Positions 1 to 8,748 of a DNA stretch of 64,000 nucleotides are shown one piece after another; position 1 is the stretch's first letter; each line of letters opens with the position of its first letter. Location: assembly GCA_963728985.1 (NCBI GenBank), contig CAVSME010000009.1, forward strand, positions 310,001-374,000, given 5' to 3'. The notes below the pieces were generated by a model. The model saw nothing but the letters and a program-made list of their open reading frames with translations, was not told the origin of the DNA and did not search any database. The position numbers and the translations under genes were made by a program. This stretch comes from DASXAI01 sp963728985. GTDB lineage: Bacteria; Actinomycetota; Acidimicrobiia; Acidimicrobiales; Ilumatobacteraceae.

Positions 1-143
1 GCCAGCACCACGACCTCGCCCGCCTCCAGCACGAGCGACACGCCGCGCACCGCCCGCACCTCGGGAACGTCGGCGGCGCGGGCACCAGGCCATGTCGGCC
101 GGTACGTCTTGACCAACCCCGTGGCCATCAGCACCGGGCTCAC
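1..143 (-). CDS. ABC transporter ATP-binding protein, N-terminal part (runs off window start)
   Basis: Only the first 47 codons are inside the window. The reading begins GTG at 143 and gives VSPVLMATGLVKTYRP, the usual N-terminal strand of an ABC ATPase ('LVKTY' followed by 'VRAVRGVSLVLEAGEVV'). The Walker A motif would lie just outside the window. The start overlaps the TGA of the upstream ATPase in a GTGA arrangement, so the two are translationally coupled. The context is a three-gene exporter operon (FtsX-type permease, ATPase, ATPase). Substrate unknown. Confidence 0.8.
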   Translation of the reverse strand, partial: MSPVLMATGLVKTYRPTWPGARAADVPEVRAVRGVSLVLEAGEVVVL

Positions 144-820
144 CCCACGACCTCGTCGACCCGGCCGTCGGCCAGCCGCACGACGTCGTCGCCCGCCGCC
201 ACCACCGCTGCGTCGTGGGAACAGACGAGCACGGTGGCACCCGCATCGACGAGTGCCCGGAGCGCGGCCACGACCGACGCGCCCGACACCGAGTCGAGCT
301 GCGCGGTCGGCTCGTCGGCCACGATGAGCGGGGCGCCGCTCGCTGCGGCGGCGGCGAAGGCCAGCCGCTGCTGCTCGCCTCCCGACATGCGGAACGGCAG
401 GTGGTCGGCACGCTCCGCCAGCCCGACCCGGTCGAGGAGGCCGACAGGGTCCGGACAGCGCTCGCCCCGCAGCTGCGCGGCGAGCTCGAGGTGGTCGGCG
501 GCGGAGAGGTACTCGATCAGGTTGTCGGTCGGGCGTTGGAACACGTACGAGACGAGGGCGCGCCGCATCCTGCGTCGCCGCCGGGCGGCCAACCGGCTGA
601 CGTCGATCCCCTCGACCGTCACGCGACCGGCCGTCGGCTGTTCTACGAGGGCGAGGAGGCGCAGCAAGGTCGACTTCCCCGAGCCCGACGGCCCTGCCAC
701 GACCGTCAGCCGGTGGGCCGCGACGATCACGTCCACGCCGGCGAGCGCCGTCACGACCCCGGTCGGCAGTCGGTACTCCATCACGAGGCCCGACGCGCCC
801 GCCGCTTCAGACGTCTTCAC
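140..820 (-). CDS. ABC transporter ATP-binding protein (FtsX/MacB-type exporter)
   Basis: This 226-residue ATPase should power the permease encoded immediately upstream. Visible motifs in order are Walker A GPSGSGKS at residues 43-50, Q-loop VFQRP near 93-97, signature SGGEQQR near 146, Walker B LIVADEP near 165, and the switch histidine in CSHD near 201. Length is normal for LolD/MacB-type ATPases. The gene overlaps the permease stop by 14 bp and the next ATPase by a GTGA, so the three form one operon. Which ATPase actually pairs with the permease, or whether both do, cannot be told. Confidence 0.9.
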   Translation of the reverse strand: MKTSEAAGASGLVMEYRLPTGVVTALAGVDVIVAAHRLTVVAGPSGSGKSTLLRLLALVEQPTAGRVTVEGIDVSRLAARRRRRMRRALVSYVFQRPTDNLIEYLSAADHLELAAQLRGERCPDPVGLLDRVGLAERADHLPFRMSGGEQQRLAFAAAAASGAPLIVADEPTAQLDSVSGASVVAALRALVDAGATVLVCSHDAAVVAAGDDVVRLADGRVDEVVG

Positions 821-3410
821 GCAGCGCCTCCCCCAGATTGACCCGGCGCGCCGCCAGCTGCGCCAGGCCCGACCCGGCCAGCACGGTCGCCACCGCCGCG
901 CCGACCACGCCGGCGACGGCGGGCCACGGGAACCGCAGCAGCGGCGCCGGCAGCCGGTCGGGGATCGGGTCGAGGTGGCTGTTCACGGCCCCCACGGCGA
1001 CCCAGCCGAGCACGGTGCCGAGGAGGACGGCCACGGCGGCCAGCACCGCCAGCTCCAGTGCCAGGCTGCGCCATTGCCGGCCCGCCGGTAGCCCCATGCG
1101 GCCGAGCAGTGACGTGGCCACCGACCGCTGGCGCTGGCGGGCGTCGACGTAGGCCACCAGACCGACGACGGCCAGCAGGCCGACCATCACGCCCAACCCC
1201 TGCACGAACGAGAACGTCCACACGATGGGCAGTGCCGGGCTGGTGTCGGTGAGCTGCTTCGCGTCGACGAGGAAGACGATCGACCGGCCGGCGTCGGCGG
1301 CGGCGCGCCGCACCTCGTCGCCCGTCCCCCGCGTCCAAACCTGGAGATCCATGCCGTCCTCGAGCGCCGGCGCGCGGCCCTCGGCCACCACCAGCGTGGG
1401 CTGCACCGGCCCCATCCCGGGGAAGGTGGTGACGCGGTCGACCACGCGCAGCTCGCCCTGCGGAGCGCCGAGATCGGAGGCCACGAACGTGCCCGACGGC
1501 GCGAGGTTGCCGTTCACGGCGATGGCGGGGACCGAGCCGTCCGCCGTCGGCGCCGCCAGCTCCTGCAGCAGGGTAGCCAGCGGTCGATCGGCGAAGTCGT
1601 CGTTCCAGTAGGCGCCGTCCGCGAACGTTGCAGGATCAACCATCAGGAGGTGCACTCTCGCCCCGCCGTAGTCGCCCTCCCGGCCGGTGCGGGCGATGGT
1701 GGCCCGACCGACCAGCGCCGGTGGGATGCCCGGGGTGGCGAAGCGGACGGCGACGTCGGCCCCCAGCTCGACGCCGGCCTTCGCCCGCACGGTGGCGTTC
1801 GTCGAACGGACCAGGCCGCTGCCGTAGACGACGACGCCGACGGCCATCGCCGCCAGTCCCGCCAGCACGAGCACCGCGTCACGCTCGGCCGCCAGGCGGC
1901 GCACGGCGAGGTACCACGTCATCGGCCATCGCCGTCCGAGCCGCCGCGTCAGCCCCAGCGTCAGGCGCAGCAGGCGGGCGGCGAGGCCGAGCCCGCCCGC
2001 CAGGAAGAGCAGCGGGAACAGCAGTGACAGGACGTCGATCGGTGGCAGCGCGTCGCCCTCGACCGTGGGCAGGCCCTTCTCGTTGAAACGATGGAGCGAC
2101 CACGCCGCCAGCAGCAGGACGGGCACCTCCCACAGCAGCGGTACCGGCGACCGGCGCCGACCGATCCGCTCGAGACCCTGGCGCAGCCGCAGGACGACGG
2201 TGAGGAGCACGGCCACCAAGGCGGCGGCGAAGCCGGCCAGCACCCACAGACCGGCCCACCCGACGACACCAGGGTCGAGGTAGCGGCTGGGGCCCAGCCA
2301 TGGGATGGCGAGGACGGCGAACCCGTAGCCGGCGAGCAGGCCGAGGGCGACGGGCACGAGGAGCTCGAGCACGGCCTTGAGACCGATGAGCGGCGCCGGC
2401 ACACCCCGGACCCAGAGCAGCCGCACCTCGGTGCGGCGCCGGTCGAGCCACGAGCCGGTGACCCCGCACACCAGGCCGAGAGCGACCAGCGCGCTCACCA
2501 CCGCCATGGGTGCCACCGCCCCGGCGACCGAGGCGCGAATGGCGGCCGCCCGCTTGGTGGCGTAGCGCAGGCGGGTGTTGGCCGTGGGGTTCACCACGCC
2601 CGTGCCGTTGTTGAAGTCGGGCACCGCCGCTTCGAGCCGGTCGAGGCGCTTCACCGCAAGCTGGGCTGCGCTCAGTGTCCTTGGGCGCGAGGACAACGGC
2701 AGCTCGACGGTGGCGGCGCGCTGGTTCAATGCGTAGCGGGCCCGCAGTCCCGCGAGGGTGCTGGCGTCGGTCAGGACGAGTGGCGGCGGCGCGCTGTCGC
2801 TGAAGGTGGTGCCAGTGCCGAGGTACGGGCGCAGCGAGCACCAATAGCCGTCGTAGCCGTGCTGCACGAGGCTCGGGTACACCCCCACGACGCGCACCGA
2901 TGAGCGGTTGTCCTGCACGCCGATGGCGACCTCGTCGCCGGCGTGGAGGTCGAGCGCCGTCGCCACGTCGTCGGGCACCCAGATGCCGTCACCCGGGACC
3001 GTCGGGCCGATGGGCCGCAGGTGGTCGACGTACCCGGTGCGGGTGCCGATCACCACCGGCCGCGAACCGGTGGCAGTGCTGACTTCCAACGGGTGGGTGA
3101 ACCCGCCGGCCAGCACGATCGTGCGGATGATCGGATCGAACCCTCCCACCTGCCCGGCGGCGAGCTCGACGGGCGTGACGTCGCCACCCGTGCGCATGCT
3201 CGGGTCGATCGAGGTGCCGCGGCACAAGGGGTCGAGCTGATGAGCGATGGCCCCGCTGGCCACCGACGACAGGAACAGCAGGGGCGTGGCCGCCACGAGG
3301 CCGACGACCGCGGCCACGAGCAGCGCGGCAGCAGCCAGTCGCGGCTGGCGCACGAGCCGCCGCGGCGCCCGCCGCCAGGGCGCGGAAGCGGTCACGCGGG
3401 CCCTGGTCAC
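807..3410 (-). CDS. FtsX-like ABC transporter permease
   Basis: This 867-residue membrane protein is a two-unit FtsX-type permease. A first membrane segment lies at about residues 26-48 and is followed by a large extracytoplasmic domain to about 290. Three membrane helices follow at about 295-410, a second cluster at about 455-530, another external domain, and a final set of three helices near 730-860. This doubled layout (helix, periplasmic loop, three helices, repeated) is typical of MacB/ABC3-family permeases that move lipids or peptides or act as mechanotransducers. It is the first gene of an operon with two ATPases and starts with GTG at 3410. Substrate unknown. Confidence 0.87.
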   Translation of the reverse strand: MTRARVTASAPWRRAPRRLVRQPRLAAAALLVAAVVGLVAATPLLFLSSVASGAIAHQLDPLCRGTSIDPSMRTGGDVTPVELAAGQVGGFDPIIRTIVLAGGFTHPLEVSTATGSRPVVIGTRTGYVDHLRPIGPTVPGDGIWVPDDVATALDLHAGDEVAIGVQDNRSSVRVVGVYPSLVQHGYDGYWCSLRPYLGTGTTFSDSAPPPLVLTDASTLAGLRARYALNQRAATVELPLSSRPRTLSAAQLAVKRLDRLEAAVPDFNNGTGVVNPTANTRLRYATKRAAAIRASVAGAVAPMAVVSALVALGLVCGVTGSWLDRRRTEVRLLWVRGVPAPLIGLKAVLELLVPVALGLLAGYGFAVLAIPWLGPSRYLDPGVVGWAGLWVLAGFAAALVAVLLTVVLRLRQGLERIGRRRSPVPLLWEVPVLLLAAWSLHRFNEKGLPTVEGDALPPIDVLSLLFPLLFLAGGLGLAARLLRLTLGLTRRLGRRWPMTWYLAVRRLAAERDAVLVLAGLAAMAVGVVVYGSGLVRSTNATVRAKAGVELGADVAVRFATPGIPPALVGRATIARTGREGDYGGARVHLLMVDPATFADGAYWNDDFADRPLATLLQELAAPTADGSVPAIAVNGNLAPSGTFVASDLGAPQGELRVVDRVTTFPGMGPVQPTLVVAEGRAPALEDGMDLQVWTRGTGDEVRRAAADAGRSIVFLVDAKQLTDTSPALPIVWTFSFVQGLGVMVGLLAVVGLVAYVDARQRQRSVATSLLGRMGLPAGRQWRSLALELAVLAAVAVLLGTVLGWVAVGAVNSHLDPIPDRLPAPLLRFPWPAVAGVVGAAVATVLAGSGLAQLAARRVNLGEALREDV

Positions 3411-3468
3411 CTCGCCGAGAGGCTAGGCGGTGGCGCCGGTGCGCACCCAGGTCCGGCGGGGCACCCTG

Positions 3469-4221
3469 CTAGGCGACGGCCTTGGCGAAAAACTCCAGCG
3501 CCTTGTCGTAGGAGCGGTCGGCGGCGGCATCGTGGTACGCGCCACCGGGCACGGCGAAACCGTGGTCGGCGCCGTCGTGGATCTCGGCGAGACCGCGGCC
3601 GTCGCTCATGTCGTTCGTCGCCTCGATGAACGCCTTGTTGTCGTCGGCCGACTGCATCTTGTCCTCGGCGCCGAAGCCGACGTACAGGTAGCCGTCGTAC
3701 GTCGACACCCCGAGATGGGGAGAGTCGGCGTCGTCAGTCGTGCAGAACGACGGGTGCAGCGCCACGCCGGCGGTGAACACGTCGGGATGGTTGGCGATCG
3801 TGCGCAGCACCGAGCGGGCGCCGATGCAGAAACCGATGACGCCCATCGAACCGTTGCGGGCCGCCGGCTCCTTGTCCAGTGCGACCAGCAGTGACGCGAG
3901 GTCGCTCTCGACCATGTTGTCGGTCGTCCCCAGGAGGATGCCGAACATGCGCTTGCGGATTGCCTCGCCCTCGGGCGTACCCAAGCGCATCACCGCGGGA
4001 TCGAACGTCAGCCACGCACCCTCGCGGTGGTAGCGGTCAGGCGAGACGACGTAGTAGCCCTCGTTGGCGAGCCGCTGCATCGACTCCTTCGAACCGTCGT
4101 CGAGGCCGGGCCCGTGATGGAAGTACACGATCACCGGGAACGGGCCGTCGCCGTCGGGACGGCGGACGTAGGCACCCATCTCGCCGTCGGGTGTCGGGAT
4201 GGAAAGCATCTGTTCGGTCAT
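3469..4221 (-). CDS. Dienelactone hydrolase family protein
   Basis: This 250-residue cytosolic alpha/beta hydrolase belongs to the dienelactone hydrolase family, which opens lactones such as the dienelactones of chloroaromatic breakdown, though many members have other ester substrates. The nucleophile is Cys132 in GFCIGAR, the family's Cys version of the elbow. Asp187 in GAEDK and His220 in GADHGF complete the triad. Length is normal. The ATG at 4221 is preceded at good distance by TTGGGGGATCG, the G-rich ribosome-binding motif seen at many starts in this window. Confidence 0.88.
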   Translation of the reverse strand: MTEQMLSIPTPDGEMGAYVRRPDGDGPFPVIVYFHHGPGLDDGSKESMQRLANEGYYVVSPDRYHREGAWLTFDPAVMRLGTPEGEAIRKRMFGILLGTTDNMVESDLASLLVALDKEPAARNGSMGVIGFCIGARSVLRTIANHPDVFTAGVALHPSFCTTDDADSPHLGVSTYDGYLYVGFGAEDKMQSADDNKAFIEATNDMSDGRGLAEIHDGADHGFAVPGGAYHDAAADRSYDKALEFFAKAVA

Positions 4222-4403
4222 CGATCCCCCAACGTCAGGCTCATCGAGCTACTCCACCCAAGTCTGACGCCCGCCAGGGCTCGTGTCGAACCTGTCACGA
4301 CCTGCGGCCAGAACGTCGCGGCTCGCTCTGGATTTGCCGAACTGACGCGCCTCGACCCGCTATGCGTTGCCGATCGCACACGAGATGGCCCGGCAGCACC
4401 AAT

Positions 4404-4442
4404 GGGTGCGAGTCAACCCGCCAGGCGGGCGAATCCGCACCC
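4404..4442. terminator. Nested dyad-symmetry element, possible terminator
   Basis: Outer arms GGGTGCG (4404-4410) and CGCACCC (4436-4442) pair perfectly. They enclose inner arms CCCGCC (4417-4422) and GGCGGG (4424-4429), with 6-nt internal loops on both sides. The element starts about 20 bp after the stop of the minus-strand NIPSNAP gene. It could be its terminator, although no T-run follows. It could instead be a binding site upstream of the dienelactone hydrolase. Confidence 0.4.
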
Positions 4443-4462
4443 GTGAGCCGAGAGGCAGTGAC

Positions 4463-4753
4463 TCAGTCCCCGACCGAACGGACCTTGGAGACGACCGTGC
4501 CGGTCACGACGTTCGGATTCGACGCGAAGGCCTCGGCCCGCTCGGGCGACGTCAGGTACTCCTTCTCGGCGACGTCGAAGTCGCCCTCGTGCTCCACGGC
4601 CCAGACGAACTGGTCGTGCTCGTCGTCGGCGTACGCGAACACGACGTGGAACCCGTACTTCGCTCGCGGTGCGATGATCGAATGCCACCACGCGACGAAG
4701 TCGTCCATCCGACCAGGCTCGATCGTGTAGCGGCGTAGCTGAATCGTCCCCAT
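4463..4753 (-). CDS. NIPSNAP family protein
   Basis: This 96-residue ferredoxin-fold (dimeric alpha-beta barrel) protein opens with MGTIQLRRYTIEPG and a 'WWHSIIAP' helix, the usual N-terminus of bacterial NIPSNAP proteins. No catalytic residue is assigned to the family in bacteria, and members often sit beside catabolic enzymes. It lies between dienelactone hydrolase and an HxlR regulator on the same strand, with 42 bp to the latter, so it may be the last gene of the thioesterase-hxlR operon. Confidence 0.75.
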   Translation of the reverse strand: MGTIQLRRYTIEPGRMDDFVAWWHSIIAPRAKYGFHVVFAYADDEHDQFVWAVEHEGDFDVAEKEYLTSPERAEAFASNPNVVTGTVVSKVRSVGD

Positions 4754-4795
4754 GCCGGAGACACTACGCCCACTTCTCGCGGCAACGGATCGCCG

Positions 4796-5440
4796 TCACG
4801 GCACGCGGAAGATGCGCTGGAAGTTGGCCAGCGCCGCCTTCGACCCGGTGACCGTGAGCCGCTTCTGGCGCCGCGCCTCGGCCAGCGTGGTCAGACCCTG
4901 GCGGAGCTCGATCCAGACGCCTCCCGGGCCGTCGATCACCAGGTCCGGCTCGGCGTGGGGCGCCCCGCCACCCTTCACGGTCGACAGCGTCACCTCGCGG
5001 CCGTCAGCGCGCACGAGGTAGCGCTCGTCGATGCCGGCGGCGGCCACGGCGTCGTAGTAGATGGCGACGGCGATGTTGACGGCCCGCTCGGGCCGCAGTT
5101 GACGGGCATCGTCGGGTGGCTCCAGCAGCGGCATGCCCCAGCGGGCCAGGGCCGACAGGACCGGCCCGGTGCTCCGGCCCCGCTCGGTGAGGGTGTAGAC
5201 GGAGCGGGCCGCCGGCGGCGGCAACTCCTTGGTCGTGATCAGGCCTTCGTCGGTCAGAGCCCGCAGCCGTTGGGTGAGCACGGTGGGGGCGATGCCGGGC
5301 AGGTTCGTGCGCAGGTCGGTGAAGCGCTGGTCGCCGTTGGCCAGCTCCCGCAGGATGAGGAGCGTCCAACGGTCGCCCAGGACGTCGAGGGCCCGGGCGA
5401 TGGGGCAGTACTGCTCGTCGTAGCGAACGGTTGCGGGCAT
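4796..5440 (-). CDS. HxlR-family winged-helix transcriptional regulator
   Basis: This 214-residue regulator begins MPATVRYDEQYCPIARALD at 5440. The conserved cysteine of 'CPIARAL' is followed by the HxlR winged helix 'RWTLLILRELANGDQRFTDL', and the C-terminal half resembles an SCP2-like or ligand-binding extension. The reading frame stays open much further upstream, but that stretch is antisense to the next gene, so the ATG at 5440 is the start. It is 26 bp downstream of the thioesterase gene in the same operon. It probably controls that operon and the divergent exporter through the dyad at 6293-6315. Confidence 0.85.
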   Translation of the reverse strand: MPATVRYDEQYCPIARALDVLGDRWTLLILRELANGDQRFTDLRTNLPGIAPTVLTQRLRALTDEGLITTKELPPPAARSVYTLTERGRSTGPVLSALARWGMPLLEPPDDARQLRPERAVNIAVAIYYDAVAAAGIDERYLVRADGREVTLSTVKGGGAPHAEPDLVIDGPGGVWIELRQGLTTLAEARRQKRLTVTGSKAALANFQRIFRVP

Positions 5441-5466
5441 GGGTCGACCTCCGATCGCGTCCCCGG

Positions 5467-6270
5467 TCAGGCCGTCCACCGGGTGTGGAACATCTCCGCC
5501 ACCGGGCGGCCGTCGGGTGTGGCCAGTGTGCCGTGCTCGAGGGCCATGCCGTCGACGCTGGTGCCGGTGTCGAAGACACCCTCGAGCCACAGGTCGGGCG
5601 AGAGCGGCAGCGTGCGGTGCACGTGCACGGTGTAGTCGATGCTGACCCCACCGGTGGGCGGGAGCAGCCGGCGGAACGGCGACGGCGGGAACCAGTCGCC
5701 GATCATCGCCAGCCAGGCGGCGTCGAACGGCCGCGCCTCGAGGGGCCGCACGTGCCCGGCGATCCGGGCGTCCTCGGCGTCGCCGGTCGGGACCGTGCCC
5801 GGGTCGAGCAGGAGCTCGGCCTGCTCGAAGTGCCGGATCGTCGGCGGCGGCGTGAACGAGACGCAGTCGGCCATCGCCGCCGGCCGGCCGGGCACTGCCG
5901 ATGTCCAGTCGGCGCCCACGACGGCGCCGAGCATCGTGACCGTCCCGGTCACCGCCACCCGTCCCTGCTGGCGCAGCGTCGTCACCACCGTGCTGAACGA
6001 CCGACCGGCTCGGAGCACGTCGACGTCGATCTCGGCCGGACCGATCTCCGCCGGCCGCAGGAACGAAGTCGCGACCGTGCGCACGGCGCGGTCGGGGAAG
6101 GTCGCCTCGGCCGCCCGGACCAGGAGCGCCGTGCAGTAGCCGCCGTGCACGCCCCGCAACGAGGCCCACGACTCGTCGAGGTCGGCGGCGTAGCGCAGCG
6201 GCGCTTCGCTGACGCGCCGGACGGCCGTCGTGCGGTCGAACCCGGTGCCGATGGATGTGCTGCTCTTCAC
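5467..6270 (-). CDS. Thioesterase-like (double hot-dog) acyl-CoA hydrolase family protein
   Basis: This 267-residue protein resembles the two-hot-dog acyl-CoA thioesterase family (TesB-like). The first hot dog contains 'GVHGGYCTALLVRA' and 'TSFLRPAEIGP', and the second contains 'GVSIDYTVHVHRTLP'. Members cleave acyl-CoA thioesters in the cytosol, and the exact acyl group is unknown. It leads an operon with the HxlR regulator and is divergent from a DHA2 exporter across a 71-bp promoter region. Confidence 0.78.
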   Translation of the reverse strand: MKSSTSIGTGFDRTTAVRRVSEAPLRYAADLDESWASLRGVHGGYCTALLVRAAEATFPDRAVRTVATSFLRPAEIGPAEIDVDVLRAGRSFSTVVTTLRQQGRVAVTGTVTMLGAVVGADWTSAVPGRPAAMADCVSFTPPPTIRHFEQAELLLDPGTVPTGDAEDARIAGHVRPLEARPFDAAWLAMIGDWFPPSPFRRLLPPTGGVSIDYTVHVHRTLPLSPDLWLEGVFDTGTSVDGMALEHGTLATPDGRPVAEMFHTRWTA

Positions 6271-6292
6271 ATTGACTCCTGATGAGCTATCG

Positions 6293-6315
6293 ATTAGTAG
6301 TTCTATAGTACTGAT
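6293..6315. promoter_or_regulatory. Inverted repeat in the divergent promoter region, likely HxlR operator
   Basis: ATTAGTA and TACTGAT form an inverted repeat (one mismatch, 9-nt spacer) between the thioesterase/hxlR operon and the exporter gene. The inner AGTA/TACT arms are perfect. A -10-like TATAGT (6304-6309) for the exporter lies inside the repeat, so bound protein would block that promoter. HxlR regulators commonly bind such A/T-rich dyads next to their own genes. The assignment is inference. Confidence 0.5.
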
Positions 6316-6341
6316 TCTGGCGGCGAGCGCAAGGGAGTCTC

Positions 6342-7790
6342 ATGATCGAGCAGCAAGGCGAGTACGACACCATCGCCGTCACGCCGGCGAAGGAGCGCAA
6401 CCCCTGGGTCGTGCTCACCTCCACCAGCCTCGCCGTCTTCGCCGTCTTCCTCGACACGACCATCGGCTTCGTGTCCTTCCCCGCCATCAGCGAGACGTTC
6501 TCGTCGGCGGGCCCCTCCACCGTGTCGTGGGTGCTGAACGCCTACACGCTCGTGTTCGCCGCCCTCCTCATCCCGGCCGGTCGCCTGGCCGATCGCGTCG
6601 GGCGGCGCAAGATGTTCCTCGTCGGCGTGGTGGTCTTCACCGTCGGGTCGATGCTGTGCGGCCTCTCCCCCACCATCGGCGTGCTCATCGCCGCCGAGAT
6701 GCTGGAAGCGGTGGGCGCCGCCATCCTCGTGCCGGCGTCGCTCGCCCTCGTGCTCCAGACCTTCCCCCGCAGCAAGGTTCCCGTCGCGGTGGCGATCTGG
6801 GGCGCCATCGGAGCGGCCGCCGGCGCCGCCGGACCCACACTCGGCGCCCTGGTGGTGAGCAACCTGAGCTGGCGGTGGGCGTTCTTCATCAACCTCCCTG
6901 TCGGCATCGTCAGCTTCTTCCTGGGCCGAGCCGTCCTACCGGAGGGTCGCGAGGAGCACCCCGGCCGCCTGCCTGATCCCCTCGGCGTCGTCGTCCTCGC
7001 TGCCGGCATCGGCCTGATGACCTACGCCATCGTGCAGACCGACTCGTGGGGCTGGACCAGCGCCCGCTTCGCCCTGACGCTGGCCGCCGGCGTCGCGCTG
7101 CTCGGCCTGTTCATCGCCCGCTGCCGCCGGGTCGAGAACCCGCTCATCCACCTCGGCCTGTTCCGCGCCAACAACTTCCGCTGGGGCAACGCCACCATGC
7201 TCATCTACGCCTCGGGCTTCAGCGCCATGTTCCTCGGCAACATCCTGTTCCTGACCCGGGTGTGGGGCTACTCGATCCTGACCGCCGGCCTCGCCATCTC
7301 GATCGGTCCTGTGGTCGTGGCCGTGACCGCGCCGATGTTCGGGCGCCTGGCGGCTCGGGTGGGTCAGCGCCGGCTGCTGCTGCCAGGCGGCTTGATCTGG
7401 GCCCTGGGTGGCGCGCTGCTCCTCGCCCGCGCCACCACCACCCCGGAGTACGTCACCGTGTACCTGCCGTCGGGCATCTGCACCGCCATCGGCGTCTCCC
7501 TCGTGCTGCCCCAGCTCTCGTCAGTTGCGGTGCAGGGGCTCCCGGCCGACCAGTTCGGCGCCGGCGCCGCAGTGGTGCAAGCGGTCCGCTACATGGGGTC
7601 GACATTGGGCGTGGCCCTCGTCGTCGCCTTCACCAGCGGAGCGACGGGCGACGCCATCGACGGCTTCCGCCACCTCTGGTGGCTGCTCGTCGCCTGCGGC
7701 ATCGCCGTGACCGTGCTGTCGAGCCGGCTGACGCGGCCGACGGCGGTGGCGCCGATCTATCCCGAGCTCGCCGCCAGCGCCGCGCACTGA
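6342..7790 (+). CDS. MFS transporter, DHA2 (14-helix) drug exporter family
   Basis: This 482-residue membrane protein has the pattern of a DHA2 proton antiporter of the EmrB/QacA type. Motif A is GRLADRVGRRK after helix 2, motif C (antiporter) is seen as AAGAAGPTLGALV, and there are about fourteen hydrophobic segments. A good ribosome-binding site (AAGGGAG) precedes ATG 6342. It likely exports a hydrophobic compound. Divergence from an HxlR regulator suggests induction by that compound. Confidence 0.9.
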   Translation: MIEQQGEYDTIAVTPAKERNPWVVLTSTSLAVFAVFLDTTIGFVSFPAISETFSSAGPSTVSWVLNAYTLVFAALLIPAGRLADRVGRRKMFLVGVVVFTVGSMLCGLSPTIGVLIAAEMLEAVGAAILVPASLALVLQTFPRSKVPVAVAIWGAIGAAAGAAGPTLGALVVSNLSWRWAFFINLPVGIVSFFLGRAVLPEGREEHPGRLPDPLGVVVLAAGIGLMTYAIVQTDSWGWTSARFALTLAAGVALLGLFIARCRRVENPLIHLGLFRANNFRWGNATMLIYASGFSAMFLGNILFLTRVWGYSILTAGLAISIGPVVVAVTAPMFGRLAARVGQRRLLLPGGLIWALGGALLLARATTTPEYVTVYLPSGICTAIGVSLVLPQLSSVAVQGLPADQFGAGAAVVQAVRYMGSTLGVALVVAFTSGATGDAIDGFRHLWWLLVACGIAVTVLSSRLTRPTAVAPIYPELAASAAH

Positions 7791-7793
7791 CGC

Positions 7794-8744
7794 TCAGCGG
7801 CGCGACGGATCGAGGTGCTCAGCGAGCGCGGCCCGAGTGGCGTCTCGGGCCGCGCTGTCGTGCGCGGCAACCTCGAGGCGGAAGTCCGTGACACCGGCGG
7901 CGGCGTAGGCGCTGAGGCCGTCCAGGATGCGCTCCCACGTCCCGATGAGGTGCAACTCGGCCGGGTCATCGAGACCTTCCCGGTCCTGGACGGCGGCATA
8001 GGACGGCACCGCCCGGTACCGGGTCGCCGTCTCGCGAGCGAGGGCGTAGGCGCCGGCGATGTCGTCGGTCACGCAGATCCGGATGAGGGCCATGATGCGG
8101 GGCTCCGGCCGTCCCGCGACGTCGGCCGCGGCCCGTATCGCCGGCGCCACGTACGTGGCGATCGTGTGCGGTCCGCACTGCCCCACCGTGGTCCCCTGCA
8201 CGCACCGACCGGCGAGGTCGAGCATCTTCGGTCCGAGCGCGGCCAACAGGATGGGGGTGTCAGCCGCAGCGATGTTGAGCAGCCCGTGCGTCGTCACCTG
8301 GTCGCCGTCGACGTCGGCCTGCTCGCCGGCCAGCAGGGGCTGCAGGCCGTCGATGAAGTCACGGGTGTACGCGAACGGCCGATCCCATGCCAGACCCATG
8401 CTCGTGCCCACCGCTGCTCGCGACGCTGCCCCGATGCCGAGCGTGAACCTGCCGCCGAGCGCGCTCTGCGCCGTTCTCGCCAGTTGCGCCAGACCAATGG
8501 GGTGCCGTCCGTAGAGCGGGACCACGGACGTGCCCACTTCGGACAGGCGAGCCGTCTCGTCGGCGGTGGCAGCCAATGCCACGATGGGATCCACGGCGTT
8601 GGCGTGTGAGATCCAAAGGCTGTCGAACCCGGCGGCGACGGCGTACTGCGCGACCTCGCGCACCTCGGCGATCGAGGCCAGCGTGGTCCCGCCGGCGAGA
8701 CCCCATCTCACCCCGAGGCGGTCTGTTCCCGTGGGAGCGCTCAT
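7794..8744 (-). CDS. LLM class (F420-type) flavin-dependent oxidoreductase
   Basis: This 316-residue luciferase-like TIM-barrel enzyme has 'VAAGFDSLWISHANAVDP' near the N-terminus, 'RFTLGIGAASR' in the middle and a C-terminal 'DPAELHLIGTWERILDGLSAYAAAGVTDF' tail. These are typical of F420-dependent LLM enzymes from actinobacteria. The reaction is unknown. It ends 4 bp after the convergent exporter stop and lies 4 bp downstream of the cyclase-type gene, with which it is probably co-transcribed. Confidence 0.83.
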   Translation of the reverse strand: MSAPTGTDRLGVRWGLAGGTTLASIAEVREVAQYAVAAGFDSLWISHANAVDPIVALAATADETARLSEVGTSVVPLYGRHPIGLAQLARTAQSALGGRFTLGIGAASRAAVGTSMGLAWDRPFAYTRDFIDGLQPLLAGEQADVDGDQVTTHGLLNIAAADTPILLAALGPKMLDLAGRCVQGTTVGQCGPHTIATYVAPAIRAAADVAGRPEPRIMALIRICVTDDIAGAYALARETATRYRAVPSYAAVQDREGLDDPAELHLIGTWERILDGLSAYAAAGVTDFRLEVAAHDSAARDATRAALAEHLDPSRR

Positions 8745-8748
8745 CCGG

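Noticed and set aside
5441..6169. Upstream extension of the HxlR gene
   Set aside because: It is in the wrong frame of the thioesterase gene and shows no conserved residues; the HxlR domain starts at 5440.
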